Assembly: GCF_002954665.1 (NCBI RefSeq)
Contig: NZ_MSCM01000002.1
Span: 1,314,137-1,378,136, forward strand
DNA: 64,000 bases
Reading direction: 5' to 3'
Origin: Polaribacter glomeratus
GTDB taxonomy: Bacteria; Bacteroidota; Bacteroidia; Flavobacteriales; Flavobacteriaceae
A program made the position numbers and the translations under genes. Numbering within the stretch: position 1 is the stretch's first letter; each line of letters begins with the position of its first letter. The notes below the pieces were generated by a model, which was not told the DNA's origin, searched no databases, and was given only the letters and a program-made list of their open reading frames with translations. Of the stretch, positions 46,401 through 53,555 are shown one piece after another.

Positions 46401-46894
46401 AAGTTTTTGAAGTTTCTGAAGAAAAAGCAACATCAGAAGAATTAAAAGTTTTACACAAAACAATTAAAAAAGTAGAAGAAGATATCGAGAATTTCTCTTT
46501 TAACACTTCAGTTTCTACCTTTATGATTGCTGTAAATGGTTTAACTGCTTTAAACTGTAACAAACGTGAAATTCTAGAACCATTATTGGTTTTATTGTCG
46601 CCTTATGCGCCTCATATTTCTGAAGAATTATGGAGTCAGTTAGGAAATAAAGAATCAATTTCAACAGTCGACTTTCCTGTTTTTGATGCAAAACATTTGG
46701 TAGAAAGTGCTAAAAATTATCCTATTTCTTTTAACGGAAAAATGCGTTTTACGTTAGAACTTCCGTTAGATTTATCAAAAGAAGAAATAGAAAAGGCAGT
46801 TTTAGAAAACGAAAAGACAATTGCGCAGTTAGAAGGTAAAGCTCCTAAAAAAGTAATTATTGTTCCGGGTAAAATTGTAAACATTGTAAGTTAG
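43424..46894 (+). CDS. leuS: Leucine--tRNA ligase with DUF559 insertion and repeat-encoded peptides
   Basis: A 1156-residue class I synthetase charging tRNA-Leu; relatives have ~930-950. HIGH box is HVGHP (56-60), KMSKS at 931-935; the editing domain has TTRPDTIFG (446-454) and YGTGAVMAVP (531-540). Three extra segments: VLSNVEG (28-34), a translated repeat; ~130 residues (302-440) at the start of the editing domain, with a DUF559 domain (~318-412: LNLSKAEAILWDELKN, AAKFRKKYTIGTFLVDYVC) and then VIASETKQS (430-438), another translated repeat; and ~70 extra residues (~790-885) where the leucine-specific domain lies. All is in frame and synthetase motifs are intact, so the enzyme is probably active. 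Confidence 0.95.
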   Translation: MQYNHLDIEKKWQEFWAKNQTFKASNPVLSNVEGQLEKPKYYVLDMFPYPSGAGLHVGHPLGYIASDIYARYKRHKGFNVLHPQGYDSFGLPAEQYAIQTGQHPAKTTEENIKTYRRQLDQIGFSFDWSREVRTSSPEYYKWTQWIFIQLFNSWYNKDTDKAEDVAALISVFKKEGNATVNAVCDEEIASFSSDEWNAFSTKEQEEILLQYRLTFLSDTEVNWCAELGTVLANDEIVNGVSERGGYPVVRKKMTQWSMRISAYAQRLLDGLETIDWPQPLKESQRNWIGRSQGAMVTFKVDSGAIKSTSEVKLSYKELEALKVLRLNLSKAEAILWDELKNKKGAAKFRKKYTIGTFLVDYVCLAKNIIVEFSGKEDEAARAEFFTSEGFNFVRFTNQEVIDNVLAVVSKINNTIQFSKPIEKLESNQNVIASETKQSAYKIDVFTTRPDTIFGVSFMTLAPEHELVAKITTDAQKADVQSYITATAKRSERDRMADVKTISGAFTGAYAIHPFSGEKVQIWIGDYVLANYGTGAVMAVPCGDQRDYDFAKHFNIPIPNIFEGVDISEAAHADKDGTKIANSDFLSGLKYKKALKLAIFEMEKRGFGYGKINYRLRDAVFSRQRYWGEPFPVYYKDGMPQMIDEKHLPIVLPEVEKYLPTEDGKPPLGNATEWAWDSRNKKVVSNEKLKNKTVFPLELNTMPGWAGSSWYFNRYMDATNATEFASKESLDYWKEVDLYIGGSEHATGHLLYARFWQKFLFDKGVVPVDEFAKKLINQGMILGTSAFVSIFEGSFIAEDDDLSSTTDTKILFSKSVIDVINKNRILYYDFWNKPTISDDEIIEKYHVAEADVVKVKNLYGTLLELAKKLGFKSILWNKEVLKVRSIHADVSFVNSSDELDLEAFKNWRAEFKDAEFITEEDGAFEVSREVEKMSKSKYNVVNPDDIVTQYGADSLRLFEMFLGPLEQAKPWNTAGISGVSSFLKKLWKLYYNEEVFEVSEEKATSEELKVLHKTIKKVEEDIENFSFNTSVSTFMIAVNGLTALNCNKREILEPLLVLLSPYAPHISEELWSQLGNKESISTVDFPVFDAKHLVESAKNYPISFNGKMRFTLELPLDLSKEEIEKAVLENEKTIAQLEGKAPKKVIIVPGKIVNIVS
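43502..43525 (+). repeat. In-frame dispersed repeat near the leuS N-terminus
   Basis: CCTGTCTTGAGCAATGTTGA plus AGGG, encoding PVLSNVEG. It is a variant of the flavobacterial repeat CCTGTCCTGAGCGAAGTCGA; a reverse-complement relative lies at 30541-30564 (19 of 24 bases). Confidence 0.7.
44375..44659 (+). mobile_element. DUF559 endonuclease-like domain inside leuS
   Basis: Codons ~318-412. Pattern of DUF559 (VSR/restriction-endonuclease-like): AEAILWDEL (Glu332, Trp336), KFRKKYTIGTFLVDYVC (Asp360), VEF (Glu371), then GFNFVRFTNQEV. Where relatives have ELDG...H the protein reads EFSGKEDEAARAEFF, so the Asp and His are lost and ~10-15 residues seem deleted. It looks like an endonuclease domain captured and degraded within an essential gene. 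'Mobile element' is an inference. Confidence 0.75.
44710..44746 (+). repeat. In-frame CGTCATTGCGAG dispersed repeat in leuS
   Basis: CGTCATTGCGAGTG, ACGAAGCAA, CTGCTTACAA blocks, translated as VIASETKQSAY. Same block order as the intergenic copy at 18524-18560. Confidence 0.8.
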
Positions 46895-47268
46895 CACACG
46901 CAGTGTGCGTTTGCTATTAGCTTGTTTGAGTAGTTTGTAATATTGAGATTTTGTCAGTTCGATTGATTCTGCTTTTGGGCGGGATTGTATCGAGAACTTT
47001 TGAAAAAGGTATTTATATGAAAGTATGAATCTATGAAAACTAAATTATATACTAATTGTCGTTTCGAAAAGCGCCTTTTTAGACGATTTAGAAATCTAGA
47101 TATTAAAAAACATCTCGATACAAATTTGATAAAAAATAAAATTTACTCGATGTGACAGTATGTTTTTAAAAAAACTAATAATAGGAATTGTCAGGTTGTG
47201 TGATGTTCGATTTTAAGATAATTGTATCGATAAATTTTACAAAGCATCCAAAAAAAAAAGAAAAAATA
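46895..47268. repeat. Intergenic region with long imperfect inverted element
   Basis: No gene seen. An element at 46952-47157 opens with TGTCAGTTCGA and ends TCGATGTGACA (inverted ends with two mismatches). Inside, GTATCGAGAA near 46989 pairs with TCTCGATAC near 47113. The layout matches the flavobacterial TGTCA(N)2TCGA type of dispersed repeat. Confidence 0.55.
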
Positions 47269-47526
47269 GTGATTGATTTTTACGAAGTTATAGGTTTAGT
47301 TGCTGCGTTTATAACAACAGCATCGTTTTTACCGCAAGTTTTTAAAACCTATAAAACAAAAGATACCTCTGGGCTTTCTTTAACCATGTACACAACCTTT
47401 TTTGTTGGGATTGTTTTATGGTTAATTTACGGAATTCATTTAAAAAGTTTACCAATGATTTTAGCAAATTCAATTACAGCAATATCATCTTTGTTTTTGG
47501 TGATTATGAAATTGAAGTACAAATAA
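47269..47526 (+). CDS. SemiSWEET-type (PQ-loop) sugar transporter
   Basis: About 86 residues from GTG at 47269. The frame runs back to 47188, but the upstream residues are Lys-rich and unlike the family, which begins near IDFYEVIGLVAAFITTASFL. Three helices with the PQ-loop (FLPQVFKTYKTKDTSGLSL) form the SemiSWEET half-transporter that dimerises to move sugars. The second motif, ANSITAISSLFLVI, closes the third helix. Size fits the 85-95 residue norm. Confidence 0.85.
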   Translation: MIDFYEVIGLVAAFITTASFLPQVFKTYKTKDTSGLSLTMYTTFFVGIVLWLIYGIHLKSLPMILANSITAISSLFLVIMKLKYK

Positions 47527-47550
47527 GAAATCAATTTTATATAAAAAATG

Positions 47551-47582
47551 AAAGTCATTACAAAATGTGTAATGACTTTTTT
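47551..47582 (+). terminator. SemiSWEET gene terminator
   Basis: AAAGTCATTACA/TGTAATGACTTT stem, 5-base loop, T7 tract. Confidence 0.88.
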
Positions 47583-47632
47583 TATTCTGCATAACTTCAA
47601 AATTTTAGATCTATTTTCTGTCAATAAAAAGC

Positions 47633-47640
47633 TACTTTTG
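47633..47640 (+). promoter_or_regulatory. Promoter -7 box for the enoyl-CoA hydratase gene
   Basis: TACTTTTG matches TAnnTTTG and sits 17 bases before the preferred ATG at 47657. Confidence 0.45.
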
Positions 47641-47656
47641 AGCAAACTTGAATTTA

Positions 47657-48427
47657 ATGACAACTACTAGACAAAACGGAAGTTTATACACCAGCTTTCA
47701 AAACAATATCGCAACTATAGAATTTGGGCATCTTGCAAGTAACTCTTTTCCGAGTGAATTGTTAGAAAGACTTACAAAAGAGCTGAATTCAATTTCAAAA
47801 AACGATGTTATTTCTGTAATCATTTTAAAATCCGAAGGTGAAAAAGCATTTTGCGCAGGTGCTTCTTTTGATGAATTAGTTGCTATTTCAAATTTAGAAG
47901 AAGGTAAAAAATTCTTTACTGGTTTTGCAAACGTAATAAACGCCATGAGAACTTGTGGTAAACTTATTATTGGTAGAGTTCAAGGAAAAACTGTTGGAGG
48001 CGGAGTTGGTTTAGCTGCTGCTTGCGATTATGTGTTGGCAACAGAAAATGCTGCCATTAAATTATCAGAATTTACAATTGGTATTGGTCCTTTTGTAATT
48101 GAGCCGGCGGTAAAACGTAAAATAGGGGTTGCAGGTTTATCAGAATTAACTTTAGATGCTACCAATTGGAAAAATGCTTATTGGGCAAAAGAAAAAGGGT
48201 TGTATGCTAAAGTTTTTGAAACGATTAGAGAATTAGACGAAGAAGTAGAAATATTTGCATCAAAATTAGCGTCTTATAATCCATCCGCTTTAGCGGAAAT
48301 GAAAAAGGTTTTATGGGAAAACACCCAAAATTGGGACGATTTATTAGCCGAAAGAGCTGCAATTTCGGGTGAATTGGTTTTATCAGAATTCACTAAAAAT
48401 GCGTTGGCTAAATTTTCTAAAAAATAA
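47657..48427 (+). CDS. Enoyl-CoA hydratase/isomerase family protein
   Basis: About 256 residues from ATG at 47657 (a TTG three codons earlier is also open). Crotonase-fold signatures: SEGEKAFCAGASFDELVAIS, then GRVQGKTVGGGVGLAAACDY and NAAIKLSEFTIGIGPF. The oxyanion-hole Gly pair is present. It hydrates or isomerises acyl-CoA thioesters in beta-oxidation or a related pathway; the exact substrate is not readable. Followed after four bases by a MOSC gene. Confidence 0.9.
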   Translation: MTTTRQNGSLYTSFQNNIATIEFGHLASNSFPSELLERLTKELNSISKNDVISVIILKSEGEKAFCAGASFDELVAISNLEEGKKFFTGFANVINAMRTCGKLIIGRVQGKTVGGGVGLAAACDYVLATENAAIKLSEFTIGIGPFVIEPAVKRKIGVAGLSELTLDATNWKNAYWAKEKGLYAKVFETIRELDEEVEIFASKLASYNPSALAEMKKVLWENTQNWDDLLAERAAISGELVLSEFTKNALAKFSKK

Positions 48428-48431
48428 CTGT

Positions 48432-48998
48432 ATGAAAATTGTATCTACAAATATTGGCGAACGAAAGGAAATTGTTTACATGAATGAAAAGTTGACAACG
48501 GGTATTTTTAAATTTCCTGTTGATATTCCAATTTTCCTAGATGTTGAAGAAGTTAAAGGGGATGCAATTTGCGATCGTGAAAATCATGGAGGAGTTGAGC
48601 AAGCTATTTATGGATATTCTTTAAAACATTACGATTTTTGGAAACCTTTGTACCCAGAGTTAACATGGAGCTTAGGAATGTTTGGAGAAAATTTAACGAT
48701 TGACGCTCTTGATGAAACTAAAATTCATGTGGGCGATACTTTTAAAGTTGGCGAAACAATTTTAGAAGCAACCTTGCAAAGGAGTCCTTGTTATAAATTA
48801 GGAATTCGTTTTAACAATATGAAAATTGTAAAGCAATTTTGGAATACTACTTTTTGCGGTGTTTATTTTAAAGTATTGCAAACGGGTTTCGTGAAAAATG
48901 GTGATGCATTTTTGCAAATAAAAAGCTGTCCAAATAATCCAACAATCGCAGATTTATTAATCAAAAGGAAAATAGAAAAGGAATCTAATGAAGTTTAA
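48432..48998 (+). CDS. MOSC domain-containing protein
   Basis: About 188 residues from the ATG at 48432; the longer frame overlaps the hydratase. The MOSC fold is shown by VKGDAICDRENHGGVEQAIY, WSLGMFGENLTIDAL and the conserved cysteine in LQRSPCYKLGIRF, a YiiM/MOSC-type arrangement. MOSC proteins bind sulfur carried by molybdenum cofactor or act on N-hydroxylated substrates. Its end overlaps the next start by 11 bases. Confidence 0.9.
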   Translation: MKIVSTNIGERKEIVYMNEKLTTGIFKFPVDIPIFLDVEEVKGDAICDRENHGGVEQAIYGYSLKHYDFWKPLYPELTWSLGMFGENLTIDALDETKIHVGDTFKVGETILEATLQRSPCYKLGIRFNNMKIVKQFWNTTFCGVYFKVLQTGFVKNGDAFLQIKSCPNNPTIADLLIKRKIEKESNEV

Positions 48999-49545
48999 AA
49001 AAATACATTTAGTGCTTTTTGTGTTTGCGCTTTTACCCTTTTTAAATATAATTTACTTGGGTGATTATTGTTTTGGTGTTGCTAATTTGTTAATAATTAC
49101 TGGGCTTACAATTGTATTTGTTATTGCTTTTTTAGTAATTACTTTTTATGATTTATACAATTTATCTATCAAAAAATTACGATTTAACTTTGTGCCGCTA
49201 TTGATCGTTTTTATTTTTTCTGTTTCTTTGTTTATAGGTATAAAGTATCAAGGAAAATTTTTGTTCAAAAATCAGCAAATATCTTTTAAAAACGAAGTAG
49301 GAGCCGAGGTAACCTCTAGGGTAATTCTATTTACTGATAAAACTTTTGAAGTTAAACAAGCCTTAAAAAATGAAGTTTGTACTAAAAAAGGAACCTATTA
49401 TATTAAGAATGATTCTCTTTTTTTAAATAAAAAGGATAAATCTTTTAAAGATTTAATTTTTGATAGTATTTATTATTTTGACAAAACACAAAATTTATTA
49501 ATCCCAAATAATAGAAAGCTAATAAGATATGAAGTTGAGAAATAG
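48988..49545 (+). CDS. Small membrane protein, unknown function
   Basis: A 185-residue protein overlapping the MOSC end by 11 bases. Three hydrophobic segments lie at residues ~5-22, ~30-55 and ~65-85 (LIVFIFSVSLFIGIKYQG), then a ~100-residue soluble tail with KKGTYYIKNDSLFLNKKDKS, which looks like a small beta domain. No family recognised; co-transcribed with MOSC by position. Confidence 0.65.
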   Translation: MKFKKIHLVLFVFALLPFLNIIYLGDYCFGVANLLIITGLTIVFVIAFLVITFYDLYNLSIKKLRFNFVPLLIVFIFSVSLFIGIKYQGKFLFKNQQISFKNEVGAEVTSRVILFTDKTFEVKQALKNEVCTKKGTYYIKNDSLFLNKKDKSFKDLIFDSIYYFDKTQNLLIPNNRKLIRYEVEK

Positions 49546-49642
49546 ATATTTCTTAGAATTCTAATCATTATTTATGGTTTCCTGAATAAAAGAATAGAAA
49601 AAATGGATTAATGTGAAAATTATAAAAAATATACAATTAAAT

Positions 49643-49752
49643 TTTGTTTTAATAAATTATAATTATTTATATTTGACCGTGGTTTTGAAGAAAGCCACAC
49701 TTTTTCTTTTTCATAGCAATTTTCCCACTCAATTTATTGAGTGGGTTTTTTA
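49643..49752 (+). ncRNA. Candidate small RNA upstream of ctaB
   Basis: A promoter-like TTTG (49643-49646), 21 bases, then TATATTTG (49668-49675). Straight after it is a hairpin GTGGTTTT-GAAG-AAAGCCAC (49679-49698, 8 pairs with one G.U) with a T/C-rich tail, then a second hairpin CCCACTCAAT/ATTGAGTGGG (49724-49745) with T6. No ORF in between. It would make a ~70-base RNA with two hairpins and an intrinsic end. It could belong to a known Bacteroidetes RNA motif family, but I cannot test that here. Confidence 0.5.
49724..49752 (+). terminator. Intrinsic terminator of the candidate small RNA
   Basis: 10-base stem CCCACTCAAT/ATTGAGTGGG with a very short loop and T-tract. Confidence 0.8.
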
Positions 49753-49804
49753 ATTTTAACAAACAAAACCTCAAAATTTCTATGGTAAATTGATATTTAT
49801 AAAA

Positions 49805-49812
49805 TATCTTTG
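49805..49812 (+). promoter_or_regulatory. ctaB/cytochrome oxidase operon promoter -7 box
   Basis: TATCTTTG matches TAnnTTTG, 18 bases before the ATG at 49831, making a very short leader. Confidence 0.55.
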
Positions 49813-49830
49813 CAAAAGATTAAACTAATA

Positions 49831-50733
49831 ATGGATTCAGTAGCGATATCAGAGACAAAAACATCAATGAATACACTCCTTTCAGACTTAAAACAACTCA
49901 CAAAAGTTGGTTTGTCTTTAAGTGTAGTTTTTTCTTCGGTTGCAGGTTATTTGTTGGCAGTAGATATAATTAATTATACAACACTTCTATTATTAGCTTT
50001 AGGTGGTTTCTTTATGGTAGGTGCGTCTAACGCATTTAATCAAATTATAGAGAAAGATACAGATGCGATTATGCTTCGTACACAAAACAGACCTTTGCCT
50101 ACTAATAGAATGTCTGTTAATTTTGCAATGGCAATCGCTATTTTGTTTACTATTTTAGGAATTTCAATTCTATATAGCATCAATCCAAAGACTGCTTTGT
50201 TTGGCGCAATTTCAATTTTCTTATATACATGTGCTTATACACCTTTAAAGTCGGTTACACCGTTAGCCGTTTTTGTAGGTGCAATTCCTGGTGCAATACC
50301 TTTCATGTTAGGTTGGGTTGCCGCTACAGATCATTTTGGTATTGAAGCAGGATTTTTATTCATGATTCAGTTTTTCTGGCAATTTCCACATTTTTGGGCA
50401 ATTGGTTGGTTACAATTTGAAGAATATAAAAAAGCAGGGTTTAATATGTTGCCTATGAACACCAAGGATAAAGGAGCTGTAAAACAGATTATTTTTTACA
50501 CTTTTATTATGATATTGGTTTCAATAGCTCCCGTATTAAAAGTGTCAGGAAATTTTTACATTTATCCAGCGACAGCGGTAATTGTTGCTTTGTTAGGAAT
50601 TATAATGTTATATTATGCAGTTCAATTGCATAAATCAGAAAAGAATACAGATGCAAGAAAACTGATGTTATCTAGTGTTTTGTATATTACTGTTGTGCAA
50701 ATTATATATGTAGTAGATAAATTTTTACATTAG
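49831..50733 (+). CDS. ctaB: Protoheme IX farnesyltransferase (heme O synthase)
   Basis: About 300 residues from ATG at 49831; the frame also has a TTG at 49810, but that overlaps the -7 box. UbiA-type prenyltransferase with ~9 transmembrane helices and the first Asp-rich motif as NAFNQIIEKDTDAIMLRT, second LQFEEYKKAGFNMLP. It farnesylates heme b for cytochrome oxidase assembly. First of six to eight cytochrome oxidase genes with short spacing. Confidence 0.94.
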   Translation: MDSVAISETKTSMNTLLSDLKQLTKVGLSLSVVFSSVAGYLLAVDIINYTTLLLLALGGFFMVGASNAFNQIIEKDTDAIMLRTQNRPLPTNRMSVNFAMAIAILFTILGISILYSINPKTALFGAISIFLYTCAYTPLKSVTPLAVFVGAIPGAIPFMLGWVAATDHFGIEAGFLFMIQFFWQFPHFWAIGWLQFEEYKKAGFNMLPMNTKDKGAVKQIIFYTFIMILVSIAPVLKVSGNFYIYPATAVIVALLGIIMLYYAVQLHKSEKNTDARKLMLSSVLYITVVQIIYVVDKFLH

Positions 50734-50738
50734 AAAGG

Positions 50739-51326
50739 ATGATAGGAGAACAAGTTTTACAACAAGAGTTAATAGTAGCAAAAAAGAAATCTGCAAAACC
50801 AATGTTATGGATTTCTATGATTAGCATGGTAATGTTTTTTGCAGGATTAACAAGTGCATATGTAATTAGTATGAAACGAGATGATTGGGTTTCTTTTGAT
50901 TTGCCTCAATCATTTTACATAAGTACAATTTTAATCGTAGTAAGTAGTATTACATTATTTTTATCACAAAGATTTTTAAAACAAAATAAAAGACAACTAT
51001 CATTAAGTTTGTTAGTTGTAACTTTTCTTTTAGGAATTGGTTTTATTTGGCAGCAGTATGTTGGCTTTAATCAGCTTAAAAGTATTGGGTTATTTTTTAC
51101 AGGTCCAGAAAGTACGGTATCAACCTCTTTTATAATTGGCATCACATTTATGCACGTTTTACATCTGTTTGCAGGAGTCGTTGTGCTATTGGTTGTTATT
51201 TATAATCATTTTAAATACAAATACAAATCAGACGATATGCTTGGTTTTGAACTAGGTGCAATCTTCTGGCACTTTGTAGATCTATTATGGATTTACCTAT
51301 TTTTCTTTTTCTCTTTTATTAAGTGA
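50739..51326 (+). CDS. Cytochrome c oxidase subunit III family (short form)
   Basis: A 195-residue membrane protein with five helices. Subunit III pattern: FAGLTSAYVISMKRDDW, FIIGITFMHVLHLFAGVVVL and a last helix ending AIFWHFVDLLWIYLFFFF. The bundle typically has seven helices; this short form occurs paired with a longer one in Bacteroidetes caa3-type oxidases. Five bases after ctaB. Confidence 0.9.
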   Translation: MIGEQVLQQELIVAKKKSAKPMLWISMISMVMFFAGLTSAYVISMKRDDWVSFDLPQSFYISTILIVVSSITLFLSQRFLKQNKRQLSLSLLVVTFLLGIGFIWQQYVGFNQLKSIGLFFTGPESTVSTSFIIGITFMHVLHLFAGVVVLLVVIYNHFKYKYKSDDMLGFELGAIFWHFVDLLWIYLFFFFSFIK

Positions 51327-51380
51327 TGAAAAATAGTTATTTTTACAATCTAATTAAGAATTAATTAACAGAGAATATTT

Positions 51381-52361
51381 ATGGAAGCAAATATTGCTAT
51401 ACCTTCAGACGGGAAAAACACTTGGGATGGTGGTGGAGTTAGACCATTTGGCGCTAGTTATGGTAAAATGATGATGTGGTTTTTTATCGTTTCAGATGCT
51501 TTAACCTTTTCGGGTTTTTTAGCGGCTTACGGTTTAACACGTTTTAAATTTATCGATTCATGGCCAATAGCCGATGAAGTTTTTACACACGTACCATTTA
51601 TACACGGTATTTATCCAATGTATTATGTGGCTTTTATGACATTTATATTGATATTTTCGTCAGTTACAATGGTAATGGCTGTAGATGCTGGTCATAAAAT
51701 GCAAAAAAGTAAAGTAGCTTGGTATATGTTTGCTACAATTATTGGAGGTTTGATATTTGTTGGTTCTCAAGCATGGGAATGGAACACCTTTATTAATGGA
51801 TCTTATGGAGCCGTAAAAACGACTAATGGTAAAGTTTTACAATTTGTAAAAGATGGTAAGCAAATAGCATTATCAGATTTTGTTGTTGGTAGTAGAATGG
51901 ATGAAAGAGTAACTCATACTAAAAAGAACGGTTTATGGTTTGTTAGCGGTGATGAAGTTCCAAAGTATTCATTAGCTCAAATTACAGCTTCTTACAAAGC
52001 AGACCCTTCTGTGCAAATAAGAATAGAGAAAATTGATATGGATAAAAAAAAGAAATATATTTTATCTAGAGAAAAAGGTTTGGCTGAATTGGCAAATGGC
52101 CAGAGGGTTGTTGAAGGCGCAAATTTATCAGCAAATGAATATGGAAATACAATTTTCGCAAATTTCTTTTTCTTTATTACAGGTTTTCACGGTTTTCACG
52201 TATTTTCTGGAATAGTATTAAATATTATCATTTTCTTTAATGTCGTTCTTGGTACTTATGAGAAGAAGGGGCATTACGAGATGGTAGAGAAAGTAGGATT
52301 ATACTGGCACTTTGTAGATTTAGTTTGGGTATTTGTATTTACTTTCTTCTACTTAGTTTAA
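51381..52361 (+). CDS. Cytochrome c oxidase subunit III (long form)
   Basis: A 326-residue subunit III-like protein with the canonical seven-helix ends: GGGVRPFGASYGKMMMWFFI, then FFFFITGFHGFHVFSGIVLN and VGLYWHFVDLVWVFVFTFFY. About 100 residues between helices 4 and 5 (VKDGKQIALSDFVVGSRMDE onward) form a soluble loop not seen in typical subunit III, a known trait of the Bacteroidetes form. Together with the short form it likely builds one caa3-type complex. Confidence 0.9.
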   Translation: MEANIAIPSDGKNTWDGGGVRPFGASYGKMMMWFFIVSDALTFSGFLAAYGLTRFKFIDSWPIADEVFTHVPFIHGIYPMYYVAFMTFILIFSSVTMVMAVDAGHKMQKSKVAWYMFATIIGGLIFVGSQAWEWNTFINGSYGAVKTTNGKVLQFVKDGKQIALSDFVVGSRMDERVTHTKKNGLWFVSGDEVPKYSLAQITASYKADPSVQIRIEKIDMDKKKKYILSREKGLAELANGQRVVEGANLSANEYGNTIFANFFFFITGFHGFHVFSGIVLNIIIFFNVVLGTYEKKGHYEMVEKVGLYWHFVDLVWVFVFTFFYLV

Positions 52362-52380
52362 TTATAAAAAATAGCAAAAG

Positions 52381-52722
52381 ATGGCACACGCACACGAATC
52401 TAATGTAAAAAGAATATGGATGGTATTTGGTTTACTATCTGTAGTTACAATTATTGAAGTTTATTTAGGAATTGTAAAACCAGAAATTTTACATTTAACA
52501 AGTATTCTTGGTACAAGTCCGTTAAACTGGATTTTTATTATACTTACATTATTTAAAGCTTACTATATTACATGGACCTTTATGCACATGGAAGGTGAAA
52601 AAAAATGGTTTAGACGTGCCGCAGTATGGACTGCAGTTTTTCTAGTCTGTTATTTAGTAACACTATTTCTAATAGAAGGCGGTTATCTGCACAGTACATT
52701 AGCACCACTTGTAAAATGGTAA
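52381..52722 (+). CDS. Cytochrome c oxidase subunit IV family protein
   Basis: A 113-residue protein with three helices: VKRIWMVFGLLSVVTIIEVY, FIILTLFKAYYITWTFMHME, AVFLVCYLVTLFLIEGGYLH. Matches the small subunit IV of bacterial caa3/aa3 oxidases. It closes the structural part of the operon; a strong palindrome follows. Confidence 0.88.
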   Translation: MAHAHESNVKRIWMVFGLLSVVTIIEVYLGIVKPEILHLTSILGTSPLNWIFIILTLFKAYYITWTFMHMEGEKKWFRRAAVWTAVFLVCYLVTLFLIEGGYLHSTLAPLVKW

Positions 52723-52730
52723 TTAAAAAT

Positions 52731-52764
52731 ATAATAAGAGGTGGTTTTAACCACCTCTTATTAT
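52731..52764. terminator. Perfect palindrome after the oxidase genes
   Basis: ATAATAAGAGGTGGTT/AACCACCTCTTATTAT, 16 bp arms. Little T-tract on the plus strand, so it may stabilise the mRNA 3' end or cause partial termination ahead of the assembly genes. Confidence 0.6.
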
Positions 52765-52883
52765 ATGCTAGATATTGTGGTTAAAGTTTTAAAAAAGACA
52801 TAAATACAATCGTATTGCTTTTTGTTTGTAGGTACTTCCGGTTTATTTAATACCAATATTAATTTGTTATATAATAAGATACA

Positions 52884-53555
52884 ATGAAATTCTTTACAAA
52901 AAAAAGAGTAGTTTTATTTTTACTTTTTATTTTTCCTTTAATTTGTTTTTTACTTCTTTCCTTAGGCGAAAATAATTTTACAAAACTACCTATCGTTACA
53001 CCCAACATTATTGATGTATCAGAAATTGATGCAACTAAGACGGTTAAACTAAAAGATAATGTAACAATTGTCTGTTTTTTAGGAAATGATGTAAATACAA
53101 ATAGATCTGGTCTATTTAATTTAAATGAAAAGATATACAAGAAGTTCATAGAGTATAAACAGTTTCAAATTTTAGCAATTTATCCAAACGGAAAAGAGGT
53201 AGAAGTAGAGAGGCTTAAAGAAGAAATAGGTGCCTTTACTGATATGCAAAAATGGGTTTTTATGGCGAGTTCCAAAGAAGAAATAGAAACCTTCTATACA
53301 AGTTTTTCTTGTGCTATTCCTCTTGTCGATCTAGCGACTCCTAATGCTTTTTTAATTGATAAAGATGTTAACTTAAGAGGAAGGCTAAATGATGAAGATA
53401 GTAAAGATGGAAAGCTTTTTGGTTACAATATGAATTCGGTTTCTGTTTTAAATGGTAAATTAAAAGACGATTTAAAAGTATTGTATTACGAGTATTATGC
53501 GGCTTTTAAAGAAAGAAACAAGAACAAAGCAGATAGAAAAGAAGTAGGATTATGA
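52884..53555 (+). CDS. Membrane-anchored thioredoxin-fold (SCO-like, degenerate) protein
   Basis: A 223-residue protein with an N-terminal transmembrane anchor (RVVLFLLFIFPLICFLLLSL). The soluble part follows the thioredoxin-fold order of SCO proteins (VTIVCFLGNDVNTNRSG; FQILAIYPNGKEVEVERLKE; NAFLIDKDVNLRGRLND), but the CxxxC copper motif is absent, replaced by FLGNDVN. It overlaps the true SCO gene by 4 bases, so it probably works with it in copper delivery or as a partner. Not a catalytic SCO. Confidence 0.75.
   Translation: MKFFTKKRVVLFLLFIFPLICFLLLSLGENNFTKLPIVTPNIIDVSEIDATKTVKLKDNVTIVCFLGNDVNTNRSGLFNLNEKIYKKFIEYKQFQILAIYPNGKEVEVERLKEEIGAFTDMQKWVFMASSKEEIETFYTSFSCAIPLVDLATPNAFLIDKDVNLRGRLNDEDSKDGKLFGYNMNSVSVLNGKLKDDLKVLYYEYYAAFKERNKNKADRKEVGL

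Noticed and set aside
47188..47268. Longer N-terminus for the SemiSWEET protein
   Set aside because: The extra residues are Lys-rich, unlike the family, and the 86-residue GTG start gives normal size.
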